This document shows positions 43,601 to 55,164 of a stretch of DNA of 64,000 bases, piece by piece (within the stretch, counting starts at the first letter, position 1; each line of letters opens with the position of its first letter). The translations under genes and the position numbers were made by a program. Below the pieces are notes generated by a model. It had not been told where the DNA came from. It was given only the letters and a program-made list of their open reading frames with translations, and ran no database searches. The stretch is from the NCBI GenBank assembly GCA_030052745.1, contig JANBVO010000041.1:186001-250000 (forward strand), given 5' to 3'. Origin of the DNA: Pleurostoma richardsiae. Lineage: Eukaryota; Ascomycota; Sordariomycetes; Calosphaeriales; Pleurostomataceae.

Positions 43601-46600
43601 GGTGACTGCGTGAGGGGAGCTGATACCACCGGCGTGGTCAGTCGACACGCGTACACGCAGAATAAGTCCCCCACGGTTCGAATTGAGTTGCCGGCGAAAC
43701 TAAGTGGCGGTTCAGCAAACGGCAGAGAGCGATATAACTCGATTTTCCGAGCGGCAGTGGACAATTGCTCAGAGCAAGTCGCCCTCTCGAGAATTGCGGA
43801 AGGCGGGAAGGTGCAATGAAGAGGGCAGGCTGCGGGTGAGGGAAGAGCTTCCTCGCATCAAACGTGACCACGGAAGTGGGCTTCACACGAGCTACGTACA
43901 GTGTGCGAGTGCTAGCAGGTTGCAGGGCTAGGTACCGTCCACAGCAGATCGGCCGGCAAATAGCGCGAGCGATGGGTGGCCTCGGAGGTGGAGCAGCGAT
44001 GCAGCAAGGCCAAGCTTGATTCCCTGCTGGGCGTGCGTCTCGGCGGGATTGTGGTCGATGACGTCGGGGCGTTTCGAAATGGCGGGTATATCAACGGGAG
44101 GACGGTGATTGGAGACGGCAGACCGGGGGGTGGAGGATGAGAACAAAGGGCGATGGGCTTGCCGAAGATAACAGATGGAATGATTGATGGATGATGTTCC
44201 GCAAACGAGAGACGCGGGACAGCAGCCGACGAAACCCTGAAGAGCAGGAAGAAGTCAGGATTATCAGGATTGTCAGGGGATTGACCATGCACCACCACCT
44301 TTTAAGTCAGGCACGATGGCAGACTTTCCGGTGAGAATCGATGGCTGCTGAGAGGCAAAGAAGAGCTCGAGACGCTGTCGGTCGATCCTCCGATGGATGC
44401 GTCGAAGGGGCGGGCGGGAGGTGAGACGGCGTGCCGGCCGGTCTCTCTGGCGAGTTTCCAGATGGGAAACCAAAAAAAGAAAAAGCACGGGGGCTGGAGG
44501 CGGCTGGCCGTGTAGGGTAGCGTAGCGTAGTGTAGTGTACGGAGTAATGTAGGCGGACCAGGATTGAGGCGGGACTGCAACGGCGCAAACCTGCTTGTGG
44601 CTCAATCGGTCCCTGGCAGGAACGACAGCAAAGACGGTGTTTCCTTCCTCTTCGAGGTTCCTTCCTCCTTGGATGGAGAATTCCGTAATTAGTGTAAGGA
44701 AGGAAGGAAGAGAGAACAGACAGCCCGAAGGAAAGAGCTTCCGGCCTGGCGTTGCTGCGAGAGGGAAGGAGCACCAGGTAGGTAAGGTAATCAATCAATA
44801 AATCGGTTAACCACCTGCAATTCAGCAGTGCCTGCCTTATGTAATGGTCAGGTTATTTGCTCGTTCACGGAGACCACAGGCCGAGGGAAAGCAATCTCTC
44901 TCTTCGTCGTCGTCCTCGTCTCGTTTAGTTTGGTCGCTCGGTTCGCCTCGGGTGCCCGGTCTCGTGTAAGTTTCCGGGTGCACCTTGTGTGCTGTGCTGG
45001 GTCGCTGGCCTAGGCGGCGGCCGTTGCAGGTATGATTAGGTTTTTTTTTTTTTTTTGTCTCGTCTTGGTCTTGCTTCGATATGAAGCAAAATGTTTAAAC
45101 CACCCAGAAAAAAGGCGAAGGGAAAGAGGCAAGACGTGATGAGAGCTTACGTGTGCGTGTGAAGTACCTTGCACAACCTGATGACTTGCTAACATGAGCT
45201 GTCGCTCAGGACCTCGGAGGACCCATTGAGTTTTGCTAAACCTCCGACTAGCCGCCGTTGGCTCCTGTGTTCAGCGCTCGACCTGGAGATACGGTGGGGA
45301 GGATGACGATGATGTCCGGATCTAGTCAGAGCCGCCGCTAAACCAACAAGTAGGACGCTTCAAGCAGATAATGCAGGCAGGCGGTGCAAACTGGCAAGTG
45401 TGGACATGCCGAGACCTGCAGCATGCCGCAAGGCATTCGTTGATACCTGCCGTGCATTGTAGGTGGACCTGCCAATGGATGGCGAATCGCCAGCATCTCC
45501 TCATATCGCTTACACCGTGTGGTGGGCTGCGTTACAGGTGTCAGTCTGATGGTGTGCGGCAGACAGACGGATCGTGAGACAAACGGTGGTGTTCGCGGTA
45601 TTAACAGTATTGATTCACCGAGGAGCCACGCGAGCAGCGAGACCTTCTGGAACAGACATAGATGGCCATCTCGGCATCCCAGACAGGCTACGCAGAAGCC
45701 ACTGAGGTTGAATCTGTCGTGTCACAACGTGTCATCAGCTGCGTGTCTGCCACAAGTGCTGCTGGTCGATATTGACCCCCGGCGGGCACCCGACGACACT
45801 GCAGGCAGGGCAGGGCACGTCAGATAGCCCCGGACGGAACGGGCGGGACGTTCTGTGCTCCCAATACCCGAAACGAAACATTGGACCTGGCTGGCTGTTG
45901 TTACCCGTTAGATCGCTCTGTCGTTTGATGGCAATCTCTCTCGAATCTTTCCTGCGGCACATGTCTCTTGGTGCCATCCAGATGATAGCCCTCCGTGGGG
46001 ATAGGGGTCAGCAGCTATGAGAAAATACGAGATGATCGCTCATGCTTTACCCCGCGCGGTCCCTGTTGCCTCCCATCGTAGCCGACGTCGAGTCTCATGA
46101 TCTCTCCGGTACATCAGCAAAAGTTGAGAGAGCTAATGGGGAGAGACAGCTGGCAAGGTATCGGCTGATGGAACTGCTACAGCAATGCCTTGCTCCGGAG
46201 CTCCTGGCCTTGTTTGTTCTTATCAGGAGTGACAGGGGCGCCGTTTCGATCCGTCATCTCCGCTGCCGTAACTACGGGGTACGGAGCATAGCAATCGTGG
46301 TACGGGGCGACGGCCAGAGCGCTAATGCATGCACTTTGCGCTCCAGGTTAGGCGATCTTCCTCTCGCCTGCCACAGCTTGGCACGCAGACCTCCTTATGC
46401 GTCGGAAACAGGACCAGATGTCCGAGATGGCTGCCAGATGTTCCGCTGCCATCATAATGATGTATAAAGGACAGCGTGCCCACGCTCTCTTGTTTCGGTA
46501 ACCAGAGGGCGGAAGATGTTGCAGCTTATCAGTACTCGTAGAGTACACTCTCCCAGCATCCTCCCTCGACCCTAGAAACTCAAACCTAGGCGAGTGAACC

Positions 46601-47699
46601 GTGCAACCGTACGCTCATCGCACATTGAAGACCGAACGTAACTCCATCTCTGATCTGTCGACATTTGAAGAGGGCTGTAACCGAATACCTCTTGACAGCC
46701 CCTTATGCTTTAATTTAGGCAACTGGCCGGACACTACTCTCTTTCTGAGCCCTTTTGCTGATGGGAAGCATGCAAGAGCGGAGACAGTTGTCGGCGCATG
46801 GAATGGTCGGACTCCCTATCAGCCTTTCAGCTCAGTCCTGCCGGGCTTCTGGACTGCAGGAACAAGCGCGGCGCCATAAGCGGCCTATAAGCACTCGGCT
46901 TCACTGGGTGGGAGCCCTCAGCTTACTCTGACTATGCTATTGTTCCTCTAGCGGTCAAGCCCACAAGAGCGAGTCGATTGGCGAAGGCTGATGATTTGCT
47001 TGCCAGCGTCGCTTGGTGGTTCGAGCTTCAGGTGCCCTGGCAGACTGGCAGATTAGTGGTCAATCCGTGCGTCGTAAATTTTGAGTGCGTGGAGCCAGGC
47101 CTGCCTTGCAGGGAATAATTCTTAGCCCTGTGCGGTACATACCTAAGGTATCCAGGATGCCAGGATGCGTGCTATTGTTCGTGCACTAGGTGGTACGCTG
47201 GCCCAGCTACGCACGGCTTGGATGGTAATCTGCCGTTTCCACAGGAATGAAGCGTGATGATTTTGTCCCTATCGAGTAGTGAGACACTTCCCGCCAACCT
47301 CCCGACACCTCTGCGCAGCTCCCAGCAGACAGCAGACTCTCGCCCTGACAGACAACTCCGTAATCCTGGAGCCGCTCCTTCACAGTCAATCGTTTGAATA
47401 TTCCTCGTTATTTCCTAGATCGCCTCGATTTTCTCGTCTGGAATTTCATCTCCGGCCTTCGACGGTGCAATTGATTGGTGATCTCCGACCTTGAGCGCCT
47501 TGCCGGCCCGGCCTCGACCTTACCTTCCCCTCCCTTTTTTCGCACCAGTTAGCCGCCCACTCTCGGTCAAGAAAAGGCCAACTCCTCTCCGGGTCTACTT
47601 CCCGCACCTCAACTCCTACTCGCGGACCCGACAACCGAAACCCCTCAAGCGATATCCTACCTTTCTGCGCAAGAAGGCCCAATGCGTGAAGCGGGGATC
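43601..47699. promoter_or_regulatory. Long divergent intergenic region between the metallopeptidase and Whi5-like genes
   Basis: About 4.1 kb upstream of both divergent genes. It includes a run of 16 T (45041-45056), repeated short palindromes such as gtagcgtagcgtagtgtagtgta near 44516-44537, and a pyrimidine-rich leader (47280-47690) before the Whi5-like gene. No ORF has a recognisable domain. Long promoters are common for cell-cycle and regulatory genes in these fungi. Confidence 0.4.
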
Positions 47700-48866
47700 A
47701 TGTCGTCGCCCTTGAAGAAGCAGCCAGAGGCTGTGGCCGACAAGGTCCTTAGACGGGCCGAGCTGGGCAAGGTAAGCGACCTCTATCCCTCCCCCATGAT
47801 CCATCCACCCCCGCGGGACCGCAGCCAGCTGACCGGCCGTCAACTTGCCTCGCAGATGGCCCGCAAGCTCCAGAACCGCCTCGCTCTTGCCCAGTTCAAG
47901 ACCAGGCACGGCTGGGAGGACCTCACCCTGGACACCATCGAGCCGAGGGTTGAGGAGGAGATCCGGCGGAAGCGGCTTCAGCACCACGACGGCGGTGATA
48001 TGCTGTCTGACTCGTCCTCGAGCGCCTCCGACCTGCCATACCCCTCAGGACGGGCCCTCATGAGCTCCCCGCTCAAGGCGCCTTTCTTCTCCGACGCCGT
48101 CGGCTCGAGCAACGGCAGCACCGGCCACCGCAAACGCACCTACATGGCGTCCTTCGACCAGCAGGCCGCCCTCTCCAGCCCTAGCAAGCGCTTCCACGCC
48201 TCGCCCACCTCCCACAAGTCCTTCGCCGGCCACACCAGCTGGAAAGACCACCACCAGCTCGCCCAGTCGTCCCCCATCAAGCCCCGCCGCCAGCAGCACT
48301 TCACCACGTCCACGGGGCCCGACGTGTCCCTCTTCCAGGGCACCCGCCGCCTCGCCGAGAGTCTCACGTCCCCCAACTTCGCCGCCCCGTCCGACGAGGA
48401 CGAGGACCTGTTGCCGGCACACTCCTTCCAGGCCGGCCACAACCACCGCTCACCACCGCCCAGCACGCCGCCTATGCGTAGCCGGAGCCTCAACCGGCGC
48501 AACAAGGATAAGGACGCCGGCAACGCCGCCAAGTCCGGCGAGGAGGGCGCAGATCTACTCTTGTACCTTGCCGCCTCGCCGTCGCCCGCCAACCCGCCCC
48601 TCCGCACCCGCATGGAGCCGCCGTCTACGCCCCCGCCTAAGAGGATGGAGCTGCCGTCGTCCATGATGACCACTCCCGGCGGCGGCAACCTGTTCCCCAA
48701 CACCCCCGGCCAGGGCTTCGACTTTGCCGACTTCGTCAACATCACCCCCAGCCCGGCTCAGAAGCCCTGGAAGACCCCCATCGGCTTCGGGTCCGCCAAG
48801 ACGCCCCTCAGCGTCGCCCGCCGCCGGCTCACCTTCGAGGAACCGCCACATGGCTTGCCTTGCTAG
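47700..48866 (+). CDS. Whi5/Nrm1-type G1/S transcription repressor
   Basis: Two exons: 47700-47771 and 47856-48866; 360 aa. The conserved core (about 25-55) is MARKLQNRLALAQFKTRHGW followed by EDLTLDTIEP, the short GTB motif of Whi5/Nrm1 proteins that binds the SBF/MBF (E2F-like) G1/S factors. The rest is disordered and rich in SP and TP sites (SSPLK, LSSPSKRFH, SPPPSTPP, NITPSPAQKPW), fitting phosphorylation by cyclin-dependent kinase, and one arginine-rich NLS-like stretch (RSRSLNRRNKDKD). In yeast these repressors are inactivated by Cdk at Start; I infer the same role. The 84-nt intron is 3n and has no stop, so its retention would insert 28 residues just before the GTB motif. An in-frame ATG at 47682 would add six residues but has a poorer context. 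Confidence 0.8.
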   Translation: MSSPLKKQPEAVADKVLRRAELGKVSDLYPSPMIHPPPRDRSQLTGRQLASQMARKLQNRLALAQFKTRHGWEDLTLDTIEPRVEEEIRRKRLQHHDGGDMLSDSSSSASDLPYPSGRALMSSPLKAPFFSDAVGSSNGSTGHRKRTYMASFDQQAALSSPSKRFHASPTSHKSFAGHTSWKDHHQLAQSSPIKPRRQQHFTTSTGPDVSLFQGTRRLAESLTSPNFAAPSDEDEDLLPAHSFQAGHNHRSPPPSTPPMRSRSLNRRNKDKDAGNAAKSGEEGADLLLYLAASPSPANPPLRTRMEPPSTPPPKRMELPSSMMTTPGGGNLFPNTPGQGFDFADFVNITPSPAQKPWKTPIGFGSAKTPLSVARRRLTFEEPPHGLPC

Positions 48867-50035
48867 AGCTGCCTACGCGATCTTCTGTCTTCGACTCCTT
48901 CCCTTACGTGTATATGATACCTACGACAGCACACATACATGCTCGTCCACCTGGAATGTTTTCTGCATTTTCCCTACAGAATAAATACGTCGACCCGACC
49001 AATTCTACTCGCGTCTATGGTCATCCGGCATTGGGCACCCCTCTCTATCCCAGCAAATGGAGCACCCGTCTCAGCAATGCACAGACGGTTTGGGAATGCA
49101 GGTTACGGAGTTTTGAAGGCACCGCTTGTTCCACGCATCTTTGGCACAGCCTTTGTTTACGGGATGATGGGAATGTACTGGATGATGTCTCTTCGTTTGT
49201 TTGACACCTGCGGCCTGGCTGGGGGATTAGGCTATGTTGGGACTGCAATTGGCCGAGTTGCTGTTGCAGACGGGCGGCTCGCTGTGCACAAGGTGGCCTG
49301 AGAGCCCCATTAACGCGTCGTCGCGAGGGAACCTGCCACTTTAATTACGAGCCGAGCGGGGAAAGTCGCGAATTTTCGCGTTCTGCGGGCGCGCCTGGAC
49401 GTGTCGCGTAATTCGCTGGTACCTTAGCCAATTAAAGATGTCACCTTGACTTTGCTCCCCAAAAGAGGAATATGATGTCACCGATGTATCCCTACCTCGA
49501 GCGATAGAGTCGAGGGATTGAGTGACTCGTTTGTCTGAGGCCCTGCACTGACGATCCTCATCCTCGTTTCACTAAGCTGATCTGTCGCCGATGGTCGACG
49601 CAAATGACACGGCTGATGATCAGATTCATTTCTCTACTCGCTCTGGATGTATTCCCGTCGGTGTAGTAATAGGATCAAAGAGAGTCAGGTTATTCAATCC
49701 CACGGGTAGATTCAATCTGGTCCCCGTTTGCCCGGTTATCCTAAGGGCATTGTCCTCTGACAAAGCACAGGCACGACCCTAGTACACCTGCCATCAAGGA
49801 GGTAGATGGGTAATTACAGGATGTCAAACCTAAATGTGTATGTAGACTTGCAGTGGGAGTTGGATAAACAGTGCATCATGGCAACTCTCACCCAGAGTCG
49901 TTCGACTGTCCAAGACTGGATTACCTTTAGGACGCCAGGGAACACTTGTCTCAACCATGTTCTTGAAAGATGTGAAGAGTTGCGCAGCGTTGAAATCCAG
50001 AATGTAGGTGCCGATCAGATCGCATGAAGTTGATT
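48867..50035. other. Intergenic region after the Whi5-like gene
   Basis: About 1.2 kb, holding the 3' region of the Whi5-like gene and the 3' side of the orphan minus-strand ORF. No recognisable gene. Confidence 0.4.
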
Positions 50036-50671
50036 TCAAGAGGACTGGTACCGTGCTCGGAATAGCGAAACGAAAGTTAGCTCTGAGATGTTTGGGACTC
50101 TATCGTTGCGTACTCCATATCTGTTGGTGTCACCAAGGATGGTAGTGGTGACCTTCTCAGAGGCTCGGCTGACGCGATAGAGGTTTCGACCAGTCTCACA
50201 CTTGACGTTGAATCTGATAATGTCTTCGTGCCTCTTGTGTCGACAAGGGAGGGCGTCGCTCTTCCCTGCATATACCACAGAAGCCAAATTCTCATCACCA
50301 ACTACCAGGTCGACTTTCTCCTCGTCCATGCCCTCGCAGATTCGCAAGGAGATTGCAGTTCCTGGGGGCCAGCAATCTATAACGGGCCGCAAGCGTGCTA
50401 AGGTTGCAGGGTCAGAATCCCCATTTGCCATGACTGCCCTTGCTTCCGGGGTGATGGCATCATATATAACGTCCGGCCGTCGACGGGAGTCGTTAGAGAA
50501 CAGCAAATATCTTGCTTCACTGTTCAAGCCGGGAAATGCCTCGAGAATCCTGCCTTCGTTCATCTTGATGGTAGTCCAGAGTTCAGAGATCGCCCTGTAC
50601 AGAACGTCCCCGTTCCGGATTTCGTCGCGGTTCGGTACTGTCTCCTCGAGCTGACCCGTCTCAAGGCCCAT
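50036..50671 (-). CDS. Orphan protein of 211 aa, parent of nearby decayed copies
   Basis: An intact single-exon ORF from ATG 50671 (gacATGG context) to the stop at 50036. The sequence looks protein-like: MGLETGQLEETVPNRDEIRN, then LNSEARYLLFSNDSRRRPDV and RAVMANGDSDPATLARLRPV. It has no signal peptide, membrane segment or domain that I recognise. A stretch of about 190 bases in its middle has a decayed homologue on the plus strand at 55165-55365 and a weaker partial one near 55620-55738, so it belongs to a small repeated family. It could be a low-copy accessory gene or a piece of an unknown mobile element; no transposase or terminal repeats were seen. Whether it is expressed, or extends through introns, is unknown. 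Confidence 0.5.
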   Translation of the reverse strand: MGLETGQLEETVPNRDEIRNGDVLYRAISELWTTIKMNEGRILEAFPGLNSEARYLLFSNDSRRRPDVIYDAITPEARAVMANGDSDPATLARLRPVIDCWPPGTAISLRICEGMDEEKVDLVVGDENLASVVYAGKSDALPCRHKRHEDIIRFNVKCETGRNLYRVSRASEKVTTTILGDTNRYGVRNDRVPNISELTFVSLFRARYQSS

Positions 50672-51130
50672 GTCGGTGACAGGGCGCTACTCAATTGGGA
50701 CGCTCTAAGCCCCGAATCCAAGGACCCCTTGCGGTGCCCATCCTACAGGAACCAGAAACCTGCGGAATCCTGAGCAGATGCCAAGTCCATACCACGTCTT
50801 GTGTTATCGGGGTTATGGCCAATATGGCAGTATATGTTGCTACTGCTTTCGGACTCGGGCCAAGTCCAGCACGACTCACCCCTTGTAACGGACAGGCATG
50901 GGCCTTGTTGTGGGGTTGACGCCGATTCTGGCGCCCAGTCTGGCATGATCACGCATGCGCGGCTGGGAGGTAGATCAGATATGGTGATCTGGTCTAGCCG
51001 GAGTACTCTAGCCAGCGGACTGGGTTGGTAGGATATGCTGCGTAGGTGCATTAAAATCTTAAGAGATGATTAACCTGGGAGTTGACTAGAAGGATGATGT
51101 CCATGTGGGGAGGAAGGAAGTCTAAGAAGA
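50672..51130. other. Intergenic stretch upstream of the orphan ORF
   Basis: About 460 bases with no recognisable feature other than the presumed promoter of the orphan ORF. Confidence 0.3.
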
Positions 51131-51234
51131 TAGAACAGAAGGGAGATTAGAACAGGAGGGAGATTAGAACAGGAGGGAGATTAGAACAGGAGGGAGATTA
51201 GAACAGGAGGGAGATTAGAACAGGAGGGAGATTA
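51131..51234. repeat. 17-bp tandem repeat (minisatellite) running into an assembly gap
   Basis: Six successive units of tagaacaggagggagat (the first with one change, cagaag) occupy 51131-51232, then the sequence stops in N. The sequence on the far side resumes with tagaacag, the same unit start, so the array spans the gap. Confidence 0.95.
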
Positions 51235-51332
51235 NNNNNNNNNNNNNNNNNNNNNNNNNNNNNNNNNNNNNNNNNNNNNNNNNNNNNNNNNNNNNNNNNN
51301 NNNNNNNNNNNNNNNNNNNNNNNNNNNNNNNN
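51235..51332. other. Assembly gap (98 N)
   Basis: A run of N within the 17-bp tandem array. The true length of the array is unknown. Confidence 0.99.
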
Positions 51333-52630
51333 TAGAACAGATGGTAAATAAGGAGATACTAAGTAGTAGGAAAGAAGGTTGGTAAAAGAAGAGAAGGGAA
51401 AGTAGGAAGAGTTCCTAGAGGGGAAATAGGGTAGAGAAAGAGAACCCGGTGAAGTAAGAGGCTCAGTGAATAAGGCAGGAGATAGAGCGACCTAAATTGG
51501 CCTGAAGCGACTCGGGGCTCTGGATTCGGAGTGTTGTGGAAGTTGCCTGATCGACCTATATAGTGTACCTAGCAGTCCGTCAAGGTGTCTCTAGGTTGTG
51601 AGGTTGCAGCTCGATGGATGGTTTGTCTATGGTTAATCTAGGATGCATAAAGGGAACGATGAGAATGAAGGGAACATCATCTAAAAATTGACTGGAACAA
51701 TAATAGGAAAGAAGGATGTAGACGGAGTACCACGGCGGGAGGAGCGAAGGTATGCATTATGAATTTAAGCAAAGACACATAGTTCATGTCATTTCAGTAG
51801 GGACGCCGCCAGGGCTCAGCCGCAGGGGAAGCTTCCAAAATTTCCCTGACATTATCCTCACAAGTCTTGTACAGCCAATATGAATGTTCCGGTCTTCTAT
51901 ATCCCCGCCCATCGGTTGGTAACCCGATACTAAGGCAGCACGACGGCAAATGAGGCTTGACTCAGGCTGGACTGAGCATGACAGCCTTGGCGGTCAGGGC
52001 CATCAGAGGACTGAAGAAAAGAAGAAGCTCGTCAAAATTAGACTATTCCTCCAAAACGGGATTCCCATACCATTAGCGACAGGGCCTATTGACTATATTG
52101 TCTCTGTGTAGTTGACTAGTATCTATGATACTTCAAAGAAGGGATATACCGTTAGTCTCAGCCAAGCCGGTTATGAAGACGACCGGCATAACCCGACCAG
52201 AAGAAACGAGACTCCGCAAGGCGAGTGGTAGTCTATAGATGTGAGGCTGTGAAACAATTCAAGGGGTAATAGCGTGAACCTACTTGAGTAGGACGAAACG
52301 GGGTTCGATACGTGATGCGATAGGTCGAATTAAGGTTGCTAGCTTCTCAAATTCTAGCCATACAAAAGCCGCAACACGCTGTCGGGCGCGCCCCACATGG
52401 GCGAGAACCCCACTCGCTCTTCTATCGGATATCGCAAACTCCGAACACCGCCAGTCTGTAATCTGCCTCTGTTCACCGCTTCTCGCCATGGTATTCCCTA
52501 GCCAGGCCAGGTGACTATTTTCCCTGTCACGTGTAGAAGTGGGTCAGCACTCTAAAAAATTCTAAGCCTAGTCCTACCTAGTACAGGGTATATGAGTCGG
52601 TCAAACGAGCCGGTGTTCAACAATAACCCA
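51333..52630. other. Gene-free stretch between the tandem repeat and tRNA-Glu
   Basis: About 1.3 kb with purine-rich, lower-GC sequence in the first 400 bases. Short ORFs at 52280-52514 on both strands have no recognisable domain. No tRNA or transposase was seen. Confidence 0.4.
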
Positions 52631-52719
52631 TCGGAATTGGTCCAGGGGTTAGGATTCCTCGCTTTCAAGCTCTCCGAGCGTGTTCCCGAGGCGGCACGGG
52701 TTCGAGTCCCGTATTCCGA
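52631..52719 (+). tRNA. tRNA-Glu (anticodon TTC) with an 18-nt intron
   Basis: The 7-bp acceptor stem is perfect (TCGGAAT with ATTCCGA). The D-arm is GTCC/GGAT with loop AGGGGTTA. The anticodon stem is CCTCG/CGAGG with loop CTTTCAC, giving anticodon TTC after U33. The T-arm is ACGGG-TTCGAGT-CCCGT. The variable loop is CGGC. The intron occupies 52668-52685, one base 3' of the anticodon, the standard position for eukaryotic tRNA introns. The mature length is 71 nt before CCA addition. Internal A and B boxes are intact (B box GGTTCGAGTCC). Confidence 0.95.
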
Positions 52720-52724
52720 ATCTC

Positions 52725-52729
52725 TTTTT
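52725..52729 (+). terminator. RNA polymerase III terminator (T5) of tRNA-Glu
   Basis: Five T residues start six bases after the tRNA 3' end, the usual pol III stop signal. Confidence 0.85.
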
Positions 52730-54249
52730 AAAGCTTGTTTCTTCATTGGATTTTCATTTTTGAACTTTCTGTTGATGAAGATATATTTCTGCTTATTTTT
52801 TTAAACATTTAGAAAAATATCAAGTCACTTAACAAGATAGGTTCGTATTTTATTCTTTTGTAGGAGTTCAGTACGTCACCATATTTATTCGCGGTCATTT
52901 CCTCAGACGAAGACACTCAGAGCTCAAATCCAACGGTGCTTTTCATCAAAGTGTCAAGTGTCTGAGCTGGATCGCGTAAGGACTGCTCCCTTGTGTTTAG
53001 TAAGTATTGCAGAAAGTGAAGTGGTGACACTTCACATTCTCTTCAGCTTGAGAAGTAGGGTGTAAACTTTTTCCCATTCTTCTTGCTGGGCCGACAATCC
53101 AGCAGTGGATTCACAAATGCACATGTTAAATCTGTACTAGTTTATACAATACAATCAATCCAGCTATCTAAAGTCTTCGTCCTTCATCAATACTTACCTT
53201 GGAGTGCAAAGTTATATCATCTATACCTGGAGTACGACATGTGAGGAGAAGCATCCGCATTCAACCGCTATCACAGAGCAGAGTTCTCCGAGACTAGGCA
53301 ATAATAGCAGCAACAGGTACAATTTCTAACTGCAATAGCTAAATCACAAGGATTATTATCATTAGCTCTTGATACGTGGAATTTGACCTGCAGCCTGTAG
53401 AGCAGTACGTAGCAAACTTGTCAAATTTGCTTCACTTGACCTCGCAACTCTATGCTCTCTATGCCTTGCGTGGGACGGGCTTATTCAACAACAGCAATAG
53501 CTACTAGCTTTTCGACATGAGAGACAACGTGGATGGGTGCAGAACCAGAGATCAGCTGTCATCTCGTCGGTCATTGGCTACTTGGCAGTGCAGAAAAGCT
53601 GCCTATCGAGGTATAATACGTGTATGGGGGGTACCGGTAGACGAAGCCACCGCAGAGGAATGACGTCGTGAATAGGTACCATTTCCAGACAGGACGTGTG
53701 CCAGGGGTATTTGGAGATCAAGTCACTGCAGGCGAAGGACATCCCGGGCAAGTACCGTCTCCAAAACGTGTAAGTCGTCGCTGGCAATACCTCGCATACT
53801 GCCGCTGTAGAATGGAAACGCGACTGGTCCCTCGCCCTGGAGGCAATATGTCGCCAGACCACCCAATCAGTAATATTTCCTGATCCATCCTCTCTCTGAA
53901 CGTCAGTCCGTGCTGATTTGTCTAATCAGTAAAGCTGGTACGTATTCTCGAGGACAGTTAAAAGGTAAGAACTCGAGTCGTCATGTTGGATACTCCTTCC
54001 CCCTCCCCAGGCATCGTTCATAATTATAATTATACCATGCCTAAACGGAAGGTGACGACGAAGGCAACTACCAAGCTGCAAACCCTCCTGGCGAGTGCCC
54101 TCGCTCCCTCTCTGGGAGCAGGCCTCCCAGGAGGGGAGATGACGACTCAGGAGTGGGAGCTCCTGCTCCGGCACCCGCCGGCCCCTGCTCCCCCTCATCT
54201 CCGCGAGGAGGTGAGGGTGGATGCAGAGGTGTATACGGCGACCCCCCGC
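52730..54249. other. Gene-poor, partly AT-rich stretch after tRNA-Glu
   Basis: About 1.5 kb. The first 600 bases are clearly more AT-rich than the rest of the window. A minus-strand ORF at 53578-53862 and a plus-strand ORF at 53983-54309 (with ATG at 54038, start MPKRKVTTKATTKLQT) show some protein-like sequence but no recognisable domain. The second ends in a T-rich tract that is the complement of the decayed coiled-coil gene. Confidence 0.35.
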
Positions 54250-54780
54250 CCGCCTAATTTTTTGGTCTTTTTTTGGTGTTTTTTTCCCTTGCTTTCGCTG
54301 TGGCTTTGACTCTTCAGTCGGCTTGCCCTTTCTCTATTCGAGACGCCGTGACCTCGATGTCTTCGACGCGCTCGCACATTCGACGCGCTGTGGCCTCGGT
54401 CTCGTCAGCCAGCTGGTCCATCTCCTCTTCGACACGCTGTTCCTTGACTCTTCAGTCGACTGGTCTTCTCGACATACCGTGGCTTTAACTCTTCAGTCGG
54501 ATTGCCTTTTCCCTCTTCGACCGCACTGTTGGCCTCGATCTTCTGCACGCGCTCAGGCCTCCTCTACGCATCTGTGGCCTCAACCTTAGATCTCATGATC
54601 TCCACCTCTTCAACAACACCATCGGAACCTTCGAGTTCCTCATCTTCAGTTCTATATGCAAGGCAGATCTGACGAGAGTCTCTGTCTGTAATCACGGCAC
54701 TGGGAATCCAGTCATTGGCAGCCAGATCTGGATGCTATATCAAAAAGCGGGAGAGGGAGACGAAATCGGACTCTGCGACC
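54250..54780 (-). pseudogene. Decayed coiled-coil protein gene with 14-residue repeats
   Basis: On the minus strand, 54779 to 54567 reads VEVAESDFVSLSRFLI, a TAG (54737-54735), HPDLAANDWIPSAVITDRD, then an acidic stretch AYRTEDEELEGSDGVVEEVE and a second stop. Further down (about 54560-54250) the sequence encodes heptad-like repeats such as EEEMDQLADETEATARRM and CERVEDIEVTASRIEKGQ, repeated with a period near 42 nt and broken by TGA codons and one frameshift, ending KNTKKRPKN. Stops replace likely Gln or Arg codons (CAG to TAG, CGA to TGA), as expected from C-to-T change. The opposite strand also has long open frames here (for example WLYGWLMENKRHCNWEEL at about 54845-54898), so the strand choice is not certain. 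I do not recognise the family. Confidence 0.4.
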
Positions 54781-55164
54781 TCCACACGGTGTCGCCTGGG
54801 AACCCGGCCTCTCCGGACAGGTCGGAGCCAGGATCAGGGACGTGTGGCTTTACGGGTGGCTGATGGAGAACAAGAGACACTGTAATTGGGAGGAGCTGGG
54901 GTGGGAAGGGACCTTGGAGGAGTTTTGTATACTGATTAATGAGTGTCATGATACTGGCAGCTGATCTTTTCATTGAAATCGGGTCACGAATGCAGTATCG
55001 TGCTCGTTGCATTGCCTGTATCAAGAGAGCGAGGCTGATTAGGTACTAGGACGACTTTGCTGAGGCACATGGCAGTGCAGAGAAACGCGAGAATGCCCTG
55101 GTTACAATTTATTCTATCAAAAGCCCCTTTATAAAAGTCGGCGCCTGAGCCATAGTCTATGTTC
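54781..55164. other. Coding-like remnant of uncertain strand
   Basis: Plus strand 54788-54966 reads as 58 codons ending INECHDTGS, and minus strand 55024-54740 is also open (with IMTLINQYTKLLQGPFPPQ). Both look protein-like, so this is probably further decayed gene material continuous with the neighbouring coiled-coil relic. No intact gene. Confidence 0.3.
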
